From contig CM060175.1 of NCBI GenBank assembly GCA_030549775.1, positions 82,494,745-82,558,744 of the forward strand: a DNA stretch of 64,000 nt, given 5' to 3'. The stretch is from Tamarix chinensis (lineage: Eukaryota > Streptophyta > Magnoliopsida > Caryophyllales > Tamaricaceae). This document shows positions 1 through 13,040 of this stretch, in pieces. The translations under genes were made by a program, and so were the position numbers. The notes beneath the pieces are model-generated. The model made no database searches and was not told where the DNA came from. It saw only the letters and a program-made list of their open reading frames with translations. Each line of letters starts with the position of its first letter. Within the stretch, counting starts at the first letter, position 1.

Positions 1-636
1 AATTTTTTTGGCATAATTATTATTTTAGCCTTATTTTATTATTATTTATTATTATGATTTTTATTAATATTATGATTATTATACCTAGTATTTTAGTATT
101 AGTATCTAATATGTTTATTAGCCACTGTATATTATATACATACTACTACTACTATATTATATATATATAATATAGTATCCCTAATACCTACATTTATTAC
201 TATAATATATATAAATTAATATAAAATAGAATATCTTAGTATAATAATTATAAATATATAAGAAGAGAAATTAAAATAATACTATTTATCTTATAGGACC
301 TCTAAGGAAAGGAGGCGTAGGAAGCATGCTCCAAGCTGAGTGTCATTTTAGGTAATGATATGGTTAATGCCTAATAATGTATATTATGTGTTTATGTGTG
401 TTATTTCTATATGTGTACTTTATATGGATATGGATTATGCCTTGTAGTGCAGCTTGCTAAGCATGTAGCTAAGGTATGTTGTATATGCTTATATGACATG
501 TGTAATATGTTATTGTTACTTGTACTTGGAATGTGCTTATGTAATATTAATCTTCATGAAATGCGTGATAGGAAGCTTTAAGTAGCGTGATATGGTTGTG
601 AGAGGATAAAAGGAGTAAGGGAGGTGAGTTGACTAG
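1..636 (+). mobile_element. Long LTR copy 1, upstream part (interrupted)
   Basis: AT-rich DNA with no credible gene. It is read as part of a forward-oriented long LTR whose start lies left of the window and which resumes at 3638. The reason is that a reverse solo LTR with a perfect 5-bp target duplication splits the sequence at 636/3638. The short open frame at 396-581 is low in complexity and matches nothing I recognise. Confidence 0.45.
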
Positions 637-1264
637 TGTAACACCCTCAAATTTACTATTAAAAAATTCCATTTTAAGCAGAAGTGTATAATCAAATATT
701 TGAGTGTTACCACCGTAATTGACATAAGTTTGGCTTACCCCACCATCCTTACGTCAATCACAAGGCAAAATGATTAGAAAATTTAAAACATGATTAGAAA
801 GAGATGAGACAACTTTTTATAAATCAAATAATTGTTTGGAGATTAACTCTGATTACAATATCAAAATATAACTAAAAAGGGATCCCATGGAACTAAGAGC
901 AAAAAAAGGTATCCGGGTAAAACTATTAACAGAATAACATGATTCTACACCCAACCTTGATATAAATGAATCACTCCTCCACATATATAGCATCAAAAGC
1001 TGCAAAGTCATCAACTTGGTCCACATCGACTTGCACATAAACATCTAGGTCGTATACTCATTGGATTGAGCAGCACTCATGAAACGGTTGATCAGTACGC
1101 TACGTCCTGAGTAAGGTAATGGTACAGTCAAGTAGGGTTACACATAATACAAGAACTCTTATAAGCAAATTGTACATGCACAAATGGAATAATGCTAGAT
1201 AAATACTGATTCCAAATCCTTCATTAGATATAACATATTTTAAATCTTTTATTTATGTTGAGTT

Positions 1265-1680
1265 CAGCAACCCCACTATTTTTAAACTAGTGGAATGGTC
1301 TAAAAAACCTCTTAGGGACAAGACACCCGAGCTACTATTATTATCCAGTGGAATGGAGCCAACACCTCTTAGAGTAAAAATAATCTCGAGCCACTATTTA
1401 TTAAACTAGTGGAACAGTCTAAAGCACCTCTCGGGGACAAGACACCCAAACCGCTATTATTATCTGGTGAAATTGACTCAACATCTCGGTCCTAACTCAT
1501 ATAGTCTTTTACTTTAAATGATTAGTATATTTTCATTTATACTCTAATTATTAATTGTATTTTCATTCACATTGAGTATGTGGCCCCATTATTCTTAATC
1601 CGGTATAAAGGATTGGAGCACCTCTCAGGGACAACACAACCGAGCTACTATTATTATCTAGTGGAACAGAGCCATATAAA
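1265..1680 (-). repeat. Hairpin array inside LTR 2
   Basis: Roughly five to six degenerate repeats of a motif of the form CCACTATT..(T/A)rich..AGTGGAA. They alternate with spacers containing 'CACCTCT.GGGACAAGACACCC'-like text, with a composite period of roughly 100 bp. Each motif is an imperfect inverted repeat (CCACTA/TAGTGG). The same motif recurs in the other long LTR copies of this window. Confidence 0.6.
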
Positions 1681-2877
1681 TACCTTGACCTAACTTAAGT
1701 GATCTTTCACTTTACATGATTAATATCTTATTCAAAGTTGATTGTGTATTATCATGCCAAACTCAAGACATACATTTAAACACATAAGTACAACCACGTA
1801 ATTATCCTCAAAAGACCATAACATAACACCCTCGGCGTAATCAAGACAATTGTATTCTCCCAAAGCTTTATAAAACTCAAAGCATGTACATTTCCACTTA
1901 TTATCCGAAGTACATATCCCTAGTTTTCTATGGATATTTTGTAACCAATATTATACCCAAACATGTACTAACATAATTTCATTACTCCCAAGAACATCAT
2001 CTAATAGCATTTCCATAATTAAATTATTAAATACCACATAATCAACACAAAAGTATACATTAACAATACAAGGAAAATACACGGAACATATAAAACCCTA
2101 GCTATGACATGTATCCTGATCGATAAGGACACCGAGTTCTATGCACGTAAATCCTATACATCCTCTGAGATCATAAAAAAATCATCTATGAAACAAGATA
2201 AAATATGATTAGGAGCGAAGGTAAAAAAATAAAAGGGAGATTATGGTAGAAAAGGGTAAAAATGGTATTTACCAAAGTCGAATGGAAACTTGAATTGTAT
2301 AGAAGTGTAGAAATATGTGTGGCGGAGTTATGGTTAAATTTTAGTGGTGTTTGGAGAAGATTTGGGGTGGAAATAGGGGTTGTACGGCCAAGAAAGAAGT
2401 TGCAATAGCAGGCAGTGCAAAAGTTGCACTAGCAGGCAGTGCAAAAAATGCACGATCGTGCAGTACCAGAGCACAACAAGTCGAGAAAAAAGAAAATGCA
2501 TGGCTAGGCGAGGTAGAAGTTGCATGACCGTATAACAACAATGCATAACCGTTTGAAGGAAGAAAAGATGCATGACCAGGTGGTGCAAAAGTTGCATGGC
2601 CATGCAGAATCAGGCCGAGAGGAAAATTTATGTACGGTCAGATGTTGCATAGGTTGCATGGCTGTGCAGTAGGGTATCTAAGTGTTTACACAGCTGTGCA
2701 GCAGGGCGTGTGCTCTGAAACTATGCAACCCGCAAAGGAAAAGAGGCGGCAGTGATGGCTGGAGATGGCAAAGGGGAAGGTCGGGGCAACCTTAGTGGTC
2801 GGTCCACTGGCTAAAGGGTGGCTAGTGGTGTCTTGGGTGGTGTTTGGTGGTGGATTTTGTGGTGCAGAAGCTAAAAA

Positions 2878-3440
2878 TATGGAAGAAGGAGGAAGAAGAA
2901 GAGAAAAGGAGAAGAAAGAAGAGGAGAAGGTCAGGGAGTTGATGGATGGTAATAAAATGGAGGGTTGGAGGGGTATTTATACTAGTAGGTGGCGTGATAA
3001 GGAGGAGAAAAGTGAAGGGGTGATGACGATGGTGATCATTATGCCGAGAAGAAGAAGAAAGAAGAAATAAAAGGATGGGGAGAGATGGTGATGGTTGAGA
3101 GGGATAGGAGCCAGGCAAAGGCACGAGGGTGTGATGATGGAAAAGGAGATGTGAAAGGGAGGAGAAGGCAAGGAGAAGAAGAAACAAGAATGAAGAAGAA
3201 AGGTGGCAAGGCTACGAAACAGAGTAACAACAAGGAGATTGGAAGAAGAAGAAGAACGGGGATGGTAAGGCTGGCAGACAAGTGGATGGTGGTGCATTGT
3301 AGGAGAAGCAAAGATTCTCACACCACAAGGAAAACGTCACAGGAGAAGAATAGAAAAATAAAAGAAAAGAAAAATGAAGAAAAGGAAAGAAAGGAAGAAA
3401 AGAAAAGGAGAAAGAAAGGGAAAACGAGGGAAGGTTAGGG
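2878..3440. repeat. Polypurine block of LTR 2
   Basis: More than half a kilobase made almost entirely of A and G on the plus strand (GAAGAAGA-type text), broken near 2960-3000. Equivalent blocks, purine or pyrimidine according to orientation, occur in every well-preserved long LTR here. It generates long overlapping open frames on both strands that should not be read as genes. Confidence 0.7.
2974..2981 (-). promoter_or_regulatory. TATA-like core promoter motif of LTR 2
   Basis: On the minus strand this reads TATAAATACCCC, about 0.65 kb inside the LTR's 5' end at 3632. The same motif sits at comparable depth in two other copies (39552-39559 and 57588-57595, plus strand). That suggests the family's U3 promoter. 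Activity is not shown by sequence alone. Confidence 0.5.
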
Positions 3441-3637
3441 AATTAGGAATAGATTAGGAATTTTGGAATTAACCAAATAATTTAGATTAGTGGAAATTTT
3501 AGATGTTTCAGTTTTTAGTTAAATTTTTAGGATTAAGAAATTTGGTTAAGGCTAACAATAAGATTTCTTGAGATTATGGTCAAATTAGGGCTAATGATGC
3601 GGGATTAAGTTAGGTAAATTTTAGATATTACAACTAG

Positions 3638-5302
3638 AGGGTGGTAAGAATGACCTAAAAATCTCATGACTTATGGGTAGATAAATGAAGGAATAATGTG
3701 AACAAATTAAGATGATGGACTAAAATATGCATGGGGAGTGTAGGGTTGCATGGGATGGTTAGCCTTTGCATAGGGATGACCTTTACGAGGGGAAAGTTGA
3801 TTTGAGAGTTATGTACGGTAAGGGAAGAGTTGTTGGGGTGATTGTAGTCCATATGTGAAAAATAATACTTGGGTTAGTATAAGGGTGCATGGGGGACTTG
3901 GTTAGGGTTTGGGGAACGAACTAGGATTTTCATGGTCATGTGTGGAAGATGAGTAGTGAGGTTGTGATGTTGGGTGTAGTTTGAGTGAAGTGGTAGTTTT
4001 GGTAGCAAAGAGGAGCATGGGCCATATAGAATGGGGAGAAATGAGGCCACATAGGTCAAATTAGGGTTTTTGAGGAAAATCCTAGATGGGATGATGAGTC
4101 AAAACAGAGTTATGACCCTTATGGGGAGTGGGCCTTGATCCACGTGCATGAGAGTTTGGGTTTCTTATGATGAGTGGGAGAAGGTGGGGAAGAAGTCTTA
4201 GAGTCCTAGGGTGTGTAAAGGTCCCAAGATATAGGACAAGGCTTTTCAAGAGAATTGGGAATAAAAGGGGTGAGCATGGGAAGTCCAGTGGGTCATGCAT
4301 GTCTGGTCTGGGTTATGTGTGGAATAAGATATAAGTAAAATACTAAACACTTAAAGTGAAAGATTATCGAGATGGGCCTAGTGAGGATAATTTTCGGTCC
4401 ACAGGATATAATAGCGGTCAGGTGCGTTTTATCATGTGGAATGATATCTAGTCCATTAGCTATAACAGTGGGGGTCTCGGGCTTGATGAACCAAACCTTA
4501 TATGGAATTAAATCAAGGAAATACACTAACTACTTATAGTGGAACACCATATGAGTCAGAGCCAGTGAGGGTAATTTTCGGTCCACCAGCTATAATAGTG
4601 GCCAGGAGTATTTTGCCTTGTGGAGTGTTTTCTTGTCCATCGGTTATAATAGTGGGGTCCCCATACTCTCAGAACTCTCGCAAAATTAATATGGGAAATG
4701 TGTAAGCCGTAAATAATAGTCTATGTATGGAATGATGTTATGAACCTGAATTAAGTATTGTATGCCTTACTTGTCTATTTGTTCTTGTATGGCCTTATCT
4801 ATATGGTTACCTAGCTCAGTATGTAGCGTACTGATTAATCATTTCATGGATGCTGCACATTCCCAAGAGCAGAACCTTTTGAGTTGGTGTAGATAGGAGA
4901 TGTTGTATTCGATGCCTATGACGCACTTGATGCGTTAGGCAGGGCTGAGCGATGACCTGTTGGACTTGGCATGGAGCCCGAGAGCGAGTGTCGACCAGAC
5001 TCTCCTTTTTCCACTTTTTATTCTATATCTTTTTTTATATTGTTCTTTCCCCTTAGGGGCTTGACACTGTAATTGTTTTCCATTCTGTAATGACTCTTTA
5101 AATTATGCACTTTGATTTCCCCTTTATGTATGAATCTTTCGGATCCTTACGGTTCTATGTCTTGTGAATTTTCATAGCCTTGTGGTGGGTGTAAGACTGG
5201 CCGGAGGTCGGGCTTATGTTGATCACGACGGTAGCACCCCTATCCTTGTGTATGGTTTTAATTAAATAAAAATTTTCAACTGTGATTTTTGAGGGTATTA
5301 CA
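3638..5302 (+). mobile_element. Long LTR copy 1, downstream part and 3' end
   Basis: Resumes LTR 1 after the nested LTR 2 and ends at GAGGGTATTACA, the family's 3' terminus. Sequence near 3740-3790 (GGTTGCATGGGATG) matches 58510-58560 in LTR copy 8. It carries forward-strand hairpin repeats at about 4390-4650 (CCACCAGCTATAATAGTGG type). No real gene: the short open frames are not conserved in the other copies. The left end is outside the window, so no target duplication can be tested. Confidence 0.65.
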
Positions 5303-6648
5303 TACCACTTGTGCTCAAGAAAAGCCATATGATTACTCTATTGCACTATATTTCCATTCATAGGACAGATGGTAGTTATATATTAGCAGAGAAAAATTTC
5401 TCAATGAGTTCATAGCCCTATTTTGGGTGGTCCTAGCGAGACGGATTTGACGAACTCATCGTTAGATATAATGAAGATTGAGCATTATTATTATCTTAAT
5501 GAATCAATAGCCTTATATGATAGTGCTCGTGGGATGCTCATGATGTATTCATTTAGATAAGTGTGAAGGTGGAGTCGCTTTTTATGAAATATTAAGGGTA
5601 TCTTTCTAAAGCACTCATAAGTACCTAAGGCTAAGGTGGTGTGCGTATGACCATTCAAAGTGCTTATTTATTATTGTAGAAATTGTAGAACTTTGGGTTA
5701 GACATGTGTTGTGGGGGGTCTCAATAGAAGTCAAGGTAGTTCACGTCTTGGACATGCTTGTTGCCTCACTTCAGTACGTATAAATTCAATGATTGTGATA
5801 ATGATATTTAAGTGTTATACCTTCTTTACCTAATTTTTATTTTTGTGTTTGTTTTCATTTTACCTTTGACGGGGGTTGTTGGACAATGGTAAAATATAGT
5901 TTGTTTTGCTATTTTAGTAAGTTTTTTCTTGTTCCACATTGGTAGACATGAATTCTTTTTCTTCAACTTAAATACCCTTCTATCCACCTTAATGTTTGAG
6001 TTAATTGATATAGGTTGTTTTGTAATAGTGATGGACTAGACCTAATACCACATATGTGTAAGTCCGCCGTTGCCACCATTCGACATATTCTGGCCGGGCT
6101 AATGGGTTATGGTTTCAGTAGATCCAAACCCAACTTTCTTTTATTGAAAATTTTATTACATTTTTCTTTTCTCTTCTTTACTGAGTTTGACTGTTCCTCC
6201 TTTCTATTTATTTTTGAACGATTCAAACACACACACTTGGTAGCTCAATTCTATAGGAATCAGTGGCTATGGTTTTACTTTTTTTTTTCAAAAATTCACA
6301 TAAGTTTGCTATAAAAAAAAAATTTACCGAATGCCCTTTCACTTCAAATTTTTTATTTTCGAAGCTTAACTGAATAAAGTTCTACCATTTTATATCCTTT
6401 AATCTTGAACGTACGAAACCAAATAATTATAGTGTTAAACCTTAAAGACAAACTGAGGTACTGAATTATACTAATGTTAATATGTTATGTCGTAATTCCC
6501 TCCACGACATCAATTTCTACTCAAGGTATAATAAGTTTTGATAAATATTTTAGTAGGTTTAATTAAGTGATTTAATATTTTTATGTAGTCGTTTCTATTA
6601 CTCCGAGTATTGTTTGGGTACGGGCAGCGGGCGGCGCATCCAAGAATA
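5303..6648. other. AT-rich spacer between LTR 1 and the Helitron
   Basis: No gene recognised. Around 5880-6000 there is a stretch resembling plant LTR promoters (TTGTTGGACAATGG, then CCACATTGG, then CTTAAATACCC), possibly a decayed LTR fragment of another family. The open frame at 6015-6314 has no recognisable domain. Confidence 0.4.
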
Positions 6649-6951
6649 TCTTACTATATATAAAAGCAGAATACATGCAGCATATTTTTCCCGCTCATTT
6701 CTATCTACTGTACTTGACAGGTGTCAATTTAACATTTAATCTGACTTTGGAAGGTCAGAGTCAACGTAAAAAATTACATCATTTAAAAAAAATATATATA
6801 TACACTTTCATTACAACTTTTTTTCCCAGCCAATGTAGCAGTACATTTTGCCATGTGTCCAAATTTGATTTGTTCTGCAACTCTTCCCTGGATAACTTAA
6901 TAATCGACGGTCAGATCTCTCTATTTGACTTCAAACACAGCTCTCCCTGCC

Positions 6952-6959
6952 TATATATA
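6952..6959 (+). promoter_or_regulatory. TATA box of the Helitron RPA-like gene
   Basis: CTATATATAC lies about 170 bp upstream of the RPA start codon. It is followed by a plausible 5'UTR and a small leader intron (donor CCCAG|GTAAGCC at 7041/7042, acceptor TTTACAG ending at 7121) just before the ATG at 7127. Confidence 0.45.
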
Positions 6960-7126
6960 CATCACAAAAACATATTGTGCTGGTATAATCAGAGATGTAA
7001 TTTGTTGTTAGGTCATTTGGCAGAATCATCAGCATCCCCAGGTAAGCCAACTATTTGACCAGATTTTAAAACTTTTATAGATTACATTTTTTGTAAACAC
7101 TTTCACCTGATATATTTACAGATAAC

Positions 7127-9396
7127 ATGTCAATCTACACAAATCTAAGAGAAATAAACCCTGCCAAGAGCAACTGGTGCATTAAACTTTGACTGATTAG
7201 GCTTTACGATAAGCCTTCTTATGGGAACAAAAATGAAGCATACATTTTAGAATGTGTATTTCATGACAATGAGGTACGTTGCAGGCAAATTTTATGTTAT
7301 TTATTTCATTAGTAATTTGAAATATATAAATAAATCTGATAATTTTATATTGCTTGAATAAAACAGGAAAATAGAATTCATGCTTCAATTAGGAAATCTC
7401 AGATTCCACAATATAAAGCAAAACTCATTGAAGGAGAGCTCTACCATGTCAAGAATTTCATAGTGGCAGATAACCAAATGAAATAAAACTACTGAATTCA
7501 AATATGTGATCTACTTCAAACAATTTTACACAGTGTAATTTGTCAAAAAATATAGAAGTATTTTCCAACTGTACTATTCAAGTTTGCAGCATTTGAAGAA
7601 TTATCTACAAGGTCACCAACATGTCTTACAGGTACCATATTCATTTTTATAATTCATATACTACTTACTGAATTGGTTGAGCTATCGTACTAACAACTAC
7701 TATGATGACAGACATTATTGGAAGAGTTTGCATAGTACACACATTTAAGAGAGAAGGAAGTTTATGGCCAAGTCACCAAATACATGGATTTTGTGCTGGA
7801 GATGAAAAGTAAGACAAGTGTATATGAATGCTTGGACATTGTTATGCTTTTTCCACAATGGTTAATATCAAGTATTTACTTACACAATTTTTCAAAGAAA
7901 ACAGAGTACAATGCACACTTTGGGGAGATTATGCTACAGAACTAAGTGAATATGTTTCACAGACAAATCCAAACCAGCTTATTATTATTCTCCAATTTTG
8001 TCGAATCAGCAAGTTTAATGGTAAAATAGATATTTATTTTGTTAGCAATTTTTTATGGTTAAATTAACATTAACTACACTTAATACTTGCAGATGAAGTT
8101 AGGATATCAAACACTTGGAATGTCACAAAACTAATTCTTGATACTACAATGGATGAGATTAGAGACTTCGAAAAGAGGAAAATATCTTTCAACACTTCTA
8201 CACATTAATTACTTTCACAACAATGAACTATGAAAACTAAACATGATTATCTTTGTACAGATTACCTGAATGTGAATCTTCACAGATCACAGTTTGTGAA
8301 GAGAGGTAATCATTATCTTCACAAACAATAACAGAGGAGCTAGCAAGTGAGAGATCTATTTTCAAAACAGTTGAACAACTTCAAGAGAATGAGGTAAGAT
8401 TAATTTTCTTTAATACATAAAATAGATAATAGATGTTTCATTACTAACAAAAATATTGAATTTTGGTTTAGGTGGGAAAGTTTTGGATCAATGTCAGGGT
8501 TGCAGGAATTGAAACAGTAGGAGAGTGGTTTTATGTAGCATGTAAGAAATGCCTAAAGAAACTCCCTATTGGAGACTTTTTTTTTGTGAAAAGTGTATGA
8601 AAAATGATAAAGGAAGTCTTAGATACATGCTACAAATTAGAGTTGTTGACGAATAGGAAATATTCCACTACTTCTATGGGATAGGGAATGTACACAAATT
8701 ATTGGTAAATCAGCTCAACAACTTAGGGAAAGCAATGCAAGGTAAGTCCTGATTTAATATGATATAATTTTTATGGTTTCAGTTTATGCACACTATTTTA
8801 ATCACATTTTAAAGTTTACACAGGAAGATGTTGAATATGCAAAGCTTCCAACAGATTTGGAAAAACTCATAGATGTGAAGGCTCTTTTCTTAGTCCAAGT
8901 GAGGGAGAAACAATTGGGAGCATATTCAGTTATAAAGCTAAGTGTGGACGAAGCTTTGGTTTCCAAATATTATGGACCTACTTCCTTAGACAGTCAGGTT
9001 AGTGTAAAATATTTCTATATGTTCTAATCCTTACTTCAAGGGAAATATTATGTAAGGAACCAATTTTATAAAAAAACATTTGTGCATTATTTTAGGACTC
9101 TGATATGCTTTCAAAATTACAAACTGTAGCTGATGAACATGTATTATTCATAACACAAACATAATTAGTGTAGTGAATTAATTGTTTATTTAATAATTAT
9201 TTTATAACCTGATAATGTATTCTTTGTACAAGTGGAATCTCAGACAGATGAAGTTCGCACACCAAAGCAAGGCACAAAATGCAATTCTGAGAGTACAGAT
9301 GAAGAATTTGGAAAGAGGTGTATTGATGCGGATCATTCCACTACAGCTCCTAAGAGAAAGAGATCTAGATTCAATGTTAAAATAGAGAAAGTTTAG
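7127..9396 (+). pseudogene. Helitron-encoded RPA70-like ssDNA-binding protein, broken
   Basis: Multi-exon remnant of a replication protein A large-subunit homologue, the ssDNA-binding OB-fold protein carried by plant Helitrons. The start fits the family (MSIYTNLREINPAK). Exons I can trace: 7127-7273, 7367-7631, 7712-7808, 7898-8020, 8093 to about 8180, about 8271-8393, about 8473-8741, about 8824-8998 and about 9230-9396. OB-fold hallmarks are 'RIHASIRKSQIPQYK' in exon 2 and 'VQCTLWGDYATEL' in exon 4. A zinc-finger start (FYVACKKC) follows in the seventh exon, and a basic tail PKRKRSRFN near the stop looks like a nuclear signal. Lesions: TGA at 7190-7192, TAA at 8307-8309, a one-base loss in the T tract 8577-8585 that derails the second zinc-finger cysteine pair, and a further TAG shortly after. 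Splice sites mostly remain GT/AG. Family identity is firm; exact exon ends are approximate. Confidence 0.8.
8577..8585 (+). other. T-tract slippage site in the RPA pseudogene
   Basis: Nine T residues. In the frame entering from the left, translation runs FFFVKSV and stops. One extra T would read into a CEKC pair, the expected second half of the zinc finger. This is most simply a one-base slippage deletion. Confidence 0.6.
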
Positions 9397-11940
9397 GCTC
9401 ATAGAGCAGAGGAGTGAACTGATGTGCTCTCAAGTTGATTAACTTTGTTAACTAGCATTTGAAATTTCTATTGTATGTTGATGTTACTTAATTGTGATTG
9501 GTTGAGAAACCAAAAACTTAATCTGCATTATTAGTGACTTCGGTATGTAGCAAGAGAAGACAGTTTGATATTACTTTTGTTTCAATAATGTACGCTTTAT
9601 TATTAAGATTTCATCTTCTCATGTAATAGCTATTTTCCTATCTATGCATACTCTTTAATCTGACCTATTATATTTGAATAACTTTTCACAATGAATGCGC
9701 TATTATTATTTATGTTCTTTTGCTAGGTCATTACTATGAATATTATCCTAAATTAGATGACTAAGTACAGTGCACACAATAAAAATCTACAGCAAATTAT
9801 AGACAGGATCATAATTGGGTAGGAACAATTTTAGTATTCCTATATTATAGTTTAATAAGAAAATCATACATCTGATTGTTATTTCAGGAGGTTTATCGAG
9901 TATTTGTTATGAGTATTATCCTAAATTTTATGAAATTCAACATAAAAGCTGAATGATTCTTTTATATTTTTTGGAGGCTCAGGATTCAAAATATTTACCA
10001 TCCAATGATCATAGGCTCATGCCTAACATTCAATTAATTTATAAATGGTGATTTTTAACTGATTATTCCCTTCAAAAAATCTTCCTAAACTCTTACCTAC
10101 TATGGGAAGGGATGAAAAATGATTATTTTGAAATTTTCTGTTAATAATCAGTTAAAAATCATCCAATATAAATTAAAACACATCCATCATCATCGCCTCA
10201 TTATTATTTCTAAGTTTTAATAAATAGATCCCCTACATCACAAACAAACAGACCATAAGAAAATTTACTATGAATCACCACTATTTTGTTGTTCATAAAA
10301 CTTAGTGAGATTGTATATAGGGCTCAATACATGTCAAAACAACAGTCAGAAATTTACACTTGGCTTTTTGGGAACATTAAAATCATTGAGAATTATAATA
10401 TTACAAAAAAAGAACACAAGCCTATAATTGCTGACTGTTGTTACATTAGATACCAAATTTTTTTATCATTGCCCATTTCTTATAGTCAAGTTTGATGGAA
10501 GATGGGGATCCTTTTATTAAAGAACTTAGAATAATATTTTTATAACCTGAAATATTTTATTTAAAAAAGTAAAAGAATTAGTATATTCAGTGGCAAATTT
10601 TGTATCTACAATATACCAATTTTACTTTCTGAAGCTCAGCATGAAAAGTTTTCCCTCTTAAATTTAGGTTCAAAAATTTTATACTTCTTATAAAAGACAT
10701 ACAGCCCACACATGACAATAGACACATACACAACAAAAATCTGCAGCACAATATAAACAGGAACACATTCACCTGACTTTCATTCTTCTGAAGTAAGTCA
10801 TTGCTCAATCTATATTGTGAATTATATTACAGTAATTAAATATGATTATACTAATTATTGAATTTACTGTTTATGTAACATACTTTCAGATTGGGTAGAA
10901 GATACAAGTTCCTACACATACACCCAAATATGAGGAAATTAACATCATCAACTACAATAACAGGAAAAAGATCAAGAGATCATGTATCAACAGGTACTTC
11001 AGTATAGTATTAACAATATTCTGTTGTAAATAATTATGTTTATCGTTTTCATTTCAGCTATTGTGATAGCAATGTTATAGATAATTATCAACTTTTGCTA
11101 CTAAGAAAACATTAGATGTGATAGAACAGAGGCAATTATAGCAATTTTTAGCACTTCAGAGATAAACACACAGCATACCAAATAGCATTAATATTCAATT
11201 TGCAACTAACAGTAAGATTAGGTGTGATCTAACTGAGGCAATTATATCAATTTATAGCACCTTATAGATAAACAGACATTATTGAAAATAGCACCTTATA
11301 GATAAATAGACAGCAAGTATACTAATATACAATTTGAAACTACGAGCAACATTAAGTGTGACATAATAGAGGCAATTACAGCACTTTATAGCACTTTACA
11401 AATAGACACACATCATGCCAAAAAAATACATAAATTAAATTATAAATATGATATGTGAAAATATGTCTGTATACTTTTTACCGTTGCCAGTTTATGAAGA
11501 ATTGCAATACCTACATTTAAATTAAATCCAATATTTTAGTAAGATAATCAAGAATATATATTAATAATCACAAAATGTAAATACTGTGAATACTCACTAT
11601 AATATTGTCTAAGTCCAAATAAGAAAGTATGTATCAACTTACCTGCAGAAATTAAAGCATAAGTATGTCATTAAAGCATGGACACATAAATTAATCAGAA
11701 GAGAAATTAACTTCGAACACCCAATGATCTCTGAGATCTGTTTGAAACATAAAAACTCAATATTTGATTATTATTGAACTTATTACAGAACTGAAAATAT
11801 GTCAGCCATAAGCGACAAAACTAAACCATAAAAAATATTCACCTAATATTAAATGTGACAGACAAACTGATCATAACAAATACTAAAAAACAAAACCTGC
11901 TGGGATTGAACATACGAAAAAAAAAAGACTGAAAAGTGAG
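9397..11940. other. AT-rich Helitron interior, no gene seen
   Basis: No convincing coding exon. At 11060-11420 a loosely repeated text recurs about three times ('ATTAG.TGTGA...GAGGCAATTA.AGCA' followed by 'CTTTATAGCAC...AGATAAACAGACA'), suggesting a degenerate tandem repeat of about 100-130 bp. The short open frames at 10286-10495 and 10587-10808 have no recognisable domain. Confidence 0.4.
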
Positions 11941-13040
11941 TTCAAAAATCCATATTTTTGTAATTCATCTTGGTTGACTTTCAATAATTTTTGAAAGCAA
12001 CATATCATATGTAAAGAGATCAACACATGATAAGTTTGAATACCACAATTTTTGGGCTTCGTCTGTCCACTTTCAATGTCTTTTGAAAGGAACAGAAAAA
12101 CTTGCAGAGAATATCAGAAGGTTTTTTACTTAAAAATTATGAAAAAATATTGCTAGACCAAAAAATTAAAAATATCAGAAGGTTTAGCCTATTTTATGAT
12201 AGATATGTGTGTTCGCTAATGAAAATAACAAATCTGAAATACAGAACAGATGGGACTCAACGTAAAACGACGGATCTTTGTTTCCTTTAAATACAAAAGA
12301 TGAAATAATATATGCAAGGCTTATAACAAAAAAAAAATTCAAGTACTCTGAAAAATACAGATATGAGTTCGAATACCCAGATTTGTTGCCTTTTTTTTGT
12401 CGACTTTCGAAACTTACGAAAGGGACAAATAAAAATGCACAGATAAATAGAAGGAACTATAGTTGAGAAATACGAAGAAATCTTCCTCGCTAAAAAAAAT
12501 ACAGATCTATGTTAGTAACACAAATGATATAAACTTTAGCCTATTTTATCTTAGATCTATTTTTGAACTCCCGAAAATTATAGATCTGAAAGCGGATCTT
12601 TGTTGGTTTTATTACATACTTTAGATGAAAGAACATTTGGAAGTTAATTAATGAAAAAATGAAAGAACAAGTTTGAAAAATAAAGATCCATGTTTGAATG
12701 CCCAGATTTGTCCGGTTTGTTTGTGTCGACTTTCAAAAACTTCTGAAAGCGACATATACAATCTCAGAAAGAAACAGAAGGAATAATACTTAAGAATTGC
12801 GAAATAATATCTTCAACGTTACCATATTTTATGTTAGATCTGTCTCTTGCTTCCGAAAGGAACAGATCTGAAAAATATACCCAAATTTAAGTCAACATAA
12901 AAGATATACAAACCGACAACATCATATGTTCGAAAAATTTTGGACAAAATTAAAAAATTACCTAAAATACCCAAATTTCTTTGTTTTGAGTGTTCTCTTT
13001 CGAAAGCAAAAGATACAACACTTGAAGAGAACCGGATGGG
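11940..13040. repeat. Degenerate hairpin-bearing repeats
   Basis: At about 11965, 12068, 12398, 12728 and 12985 the sequence repeats a motif 'GTCGACTTTC.AAA..TT.GAAAG' followed by AACAGAAGG-like text. The last three-plus spacings are about 330, 330 and 260 bp. Each copy can fold (CTTTC...GAAAG). Several also carry AGATCTG. No coding potential. Confidence 0.45.

Larger units (their letters stand above)
637..3632 (-). mobile_element. Solo LTR 2 (reverse), complete, with ACTAG target duplication
   Basis: The element starts TGTAACACCC and ends ATATTACA. It is flanked by identical 5-bp copies of ACTAG at 632-636 and 3633-3637, the footprint of retroviral-type integration. Its length is 2,996 bp. 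No gag, pol, primer site or second LTR is present, so it is a solo LTR left by recombination or a non-coding unit. On the minus strand it reads: start at 3632, a pyrimidine-rich block (purine-rich on plus, about 2878-3440), a TATAAATA motif near 2974-2981, and a hairpin array at 1265-1680. Long low-complexity frames at 2765-3438 on both strands come from the purine block and are not called. The superfamily is probably Ty3/gypsy because of LTR length and the TGTAACACC end, but that is inference. Confidence 0.85.

Noticed and set aside
2765..3438. Long overlapping open frames on both strands
   Set aside because: They translate a polypurine block inside a solo LTR; composition is Lys/Glu/Arg-rich on one strand and Ser/Leu/Pro-rich on the other, with no domain.
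6675..7058. Open frame of 127 residues at the Helitron 5' end
   Set aside because: It overlaps the Helitron terminus, TATA box and leader of the RPA-like gene; no homology recognised.
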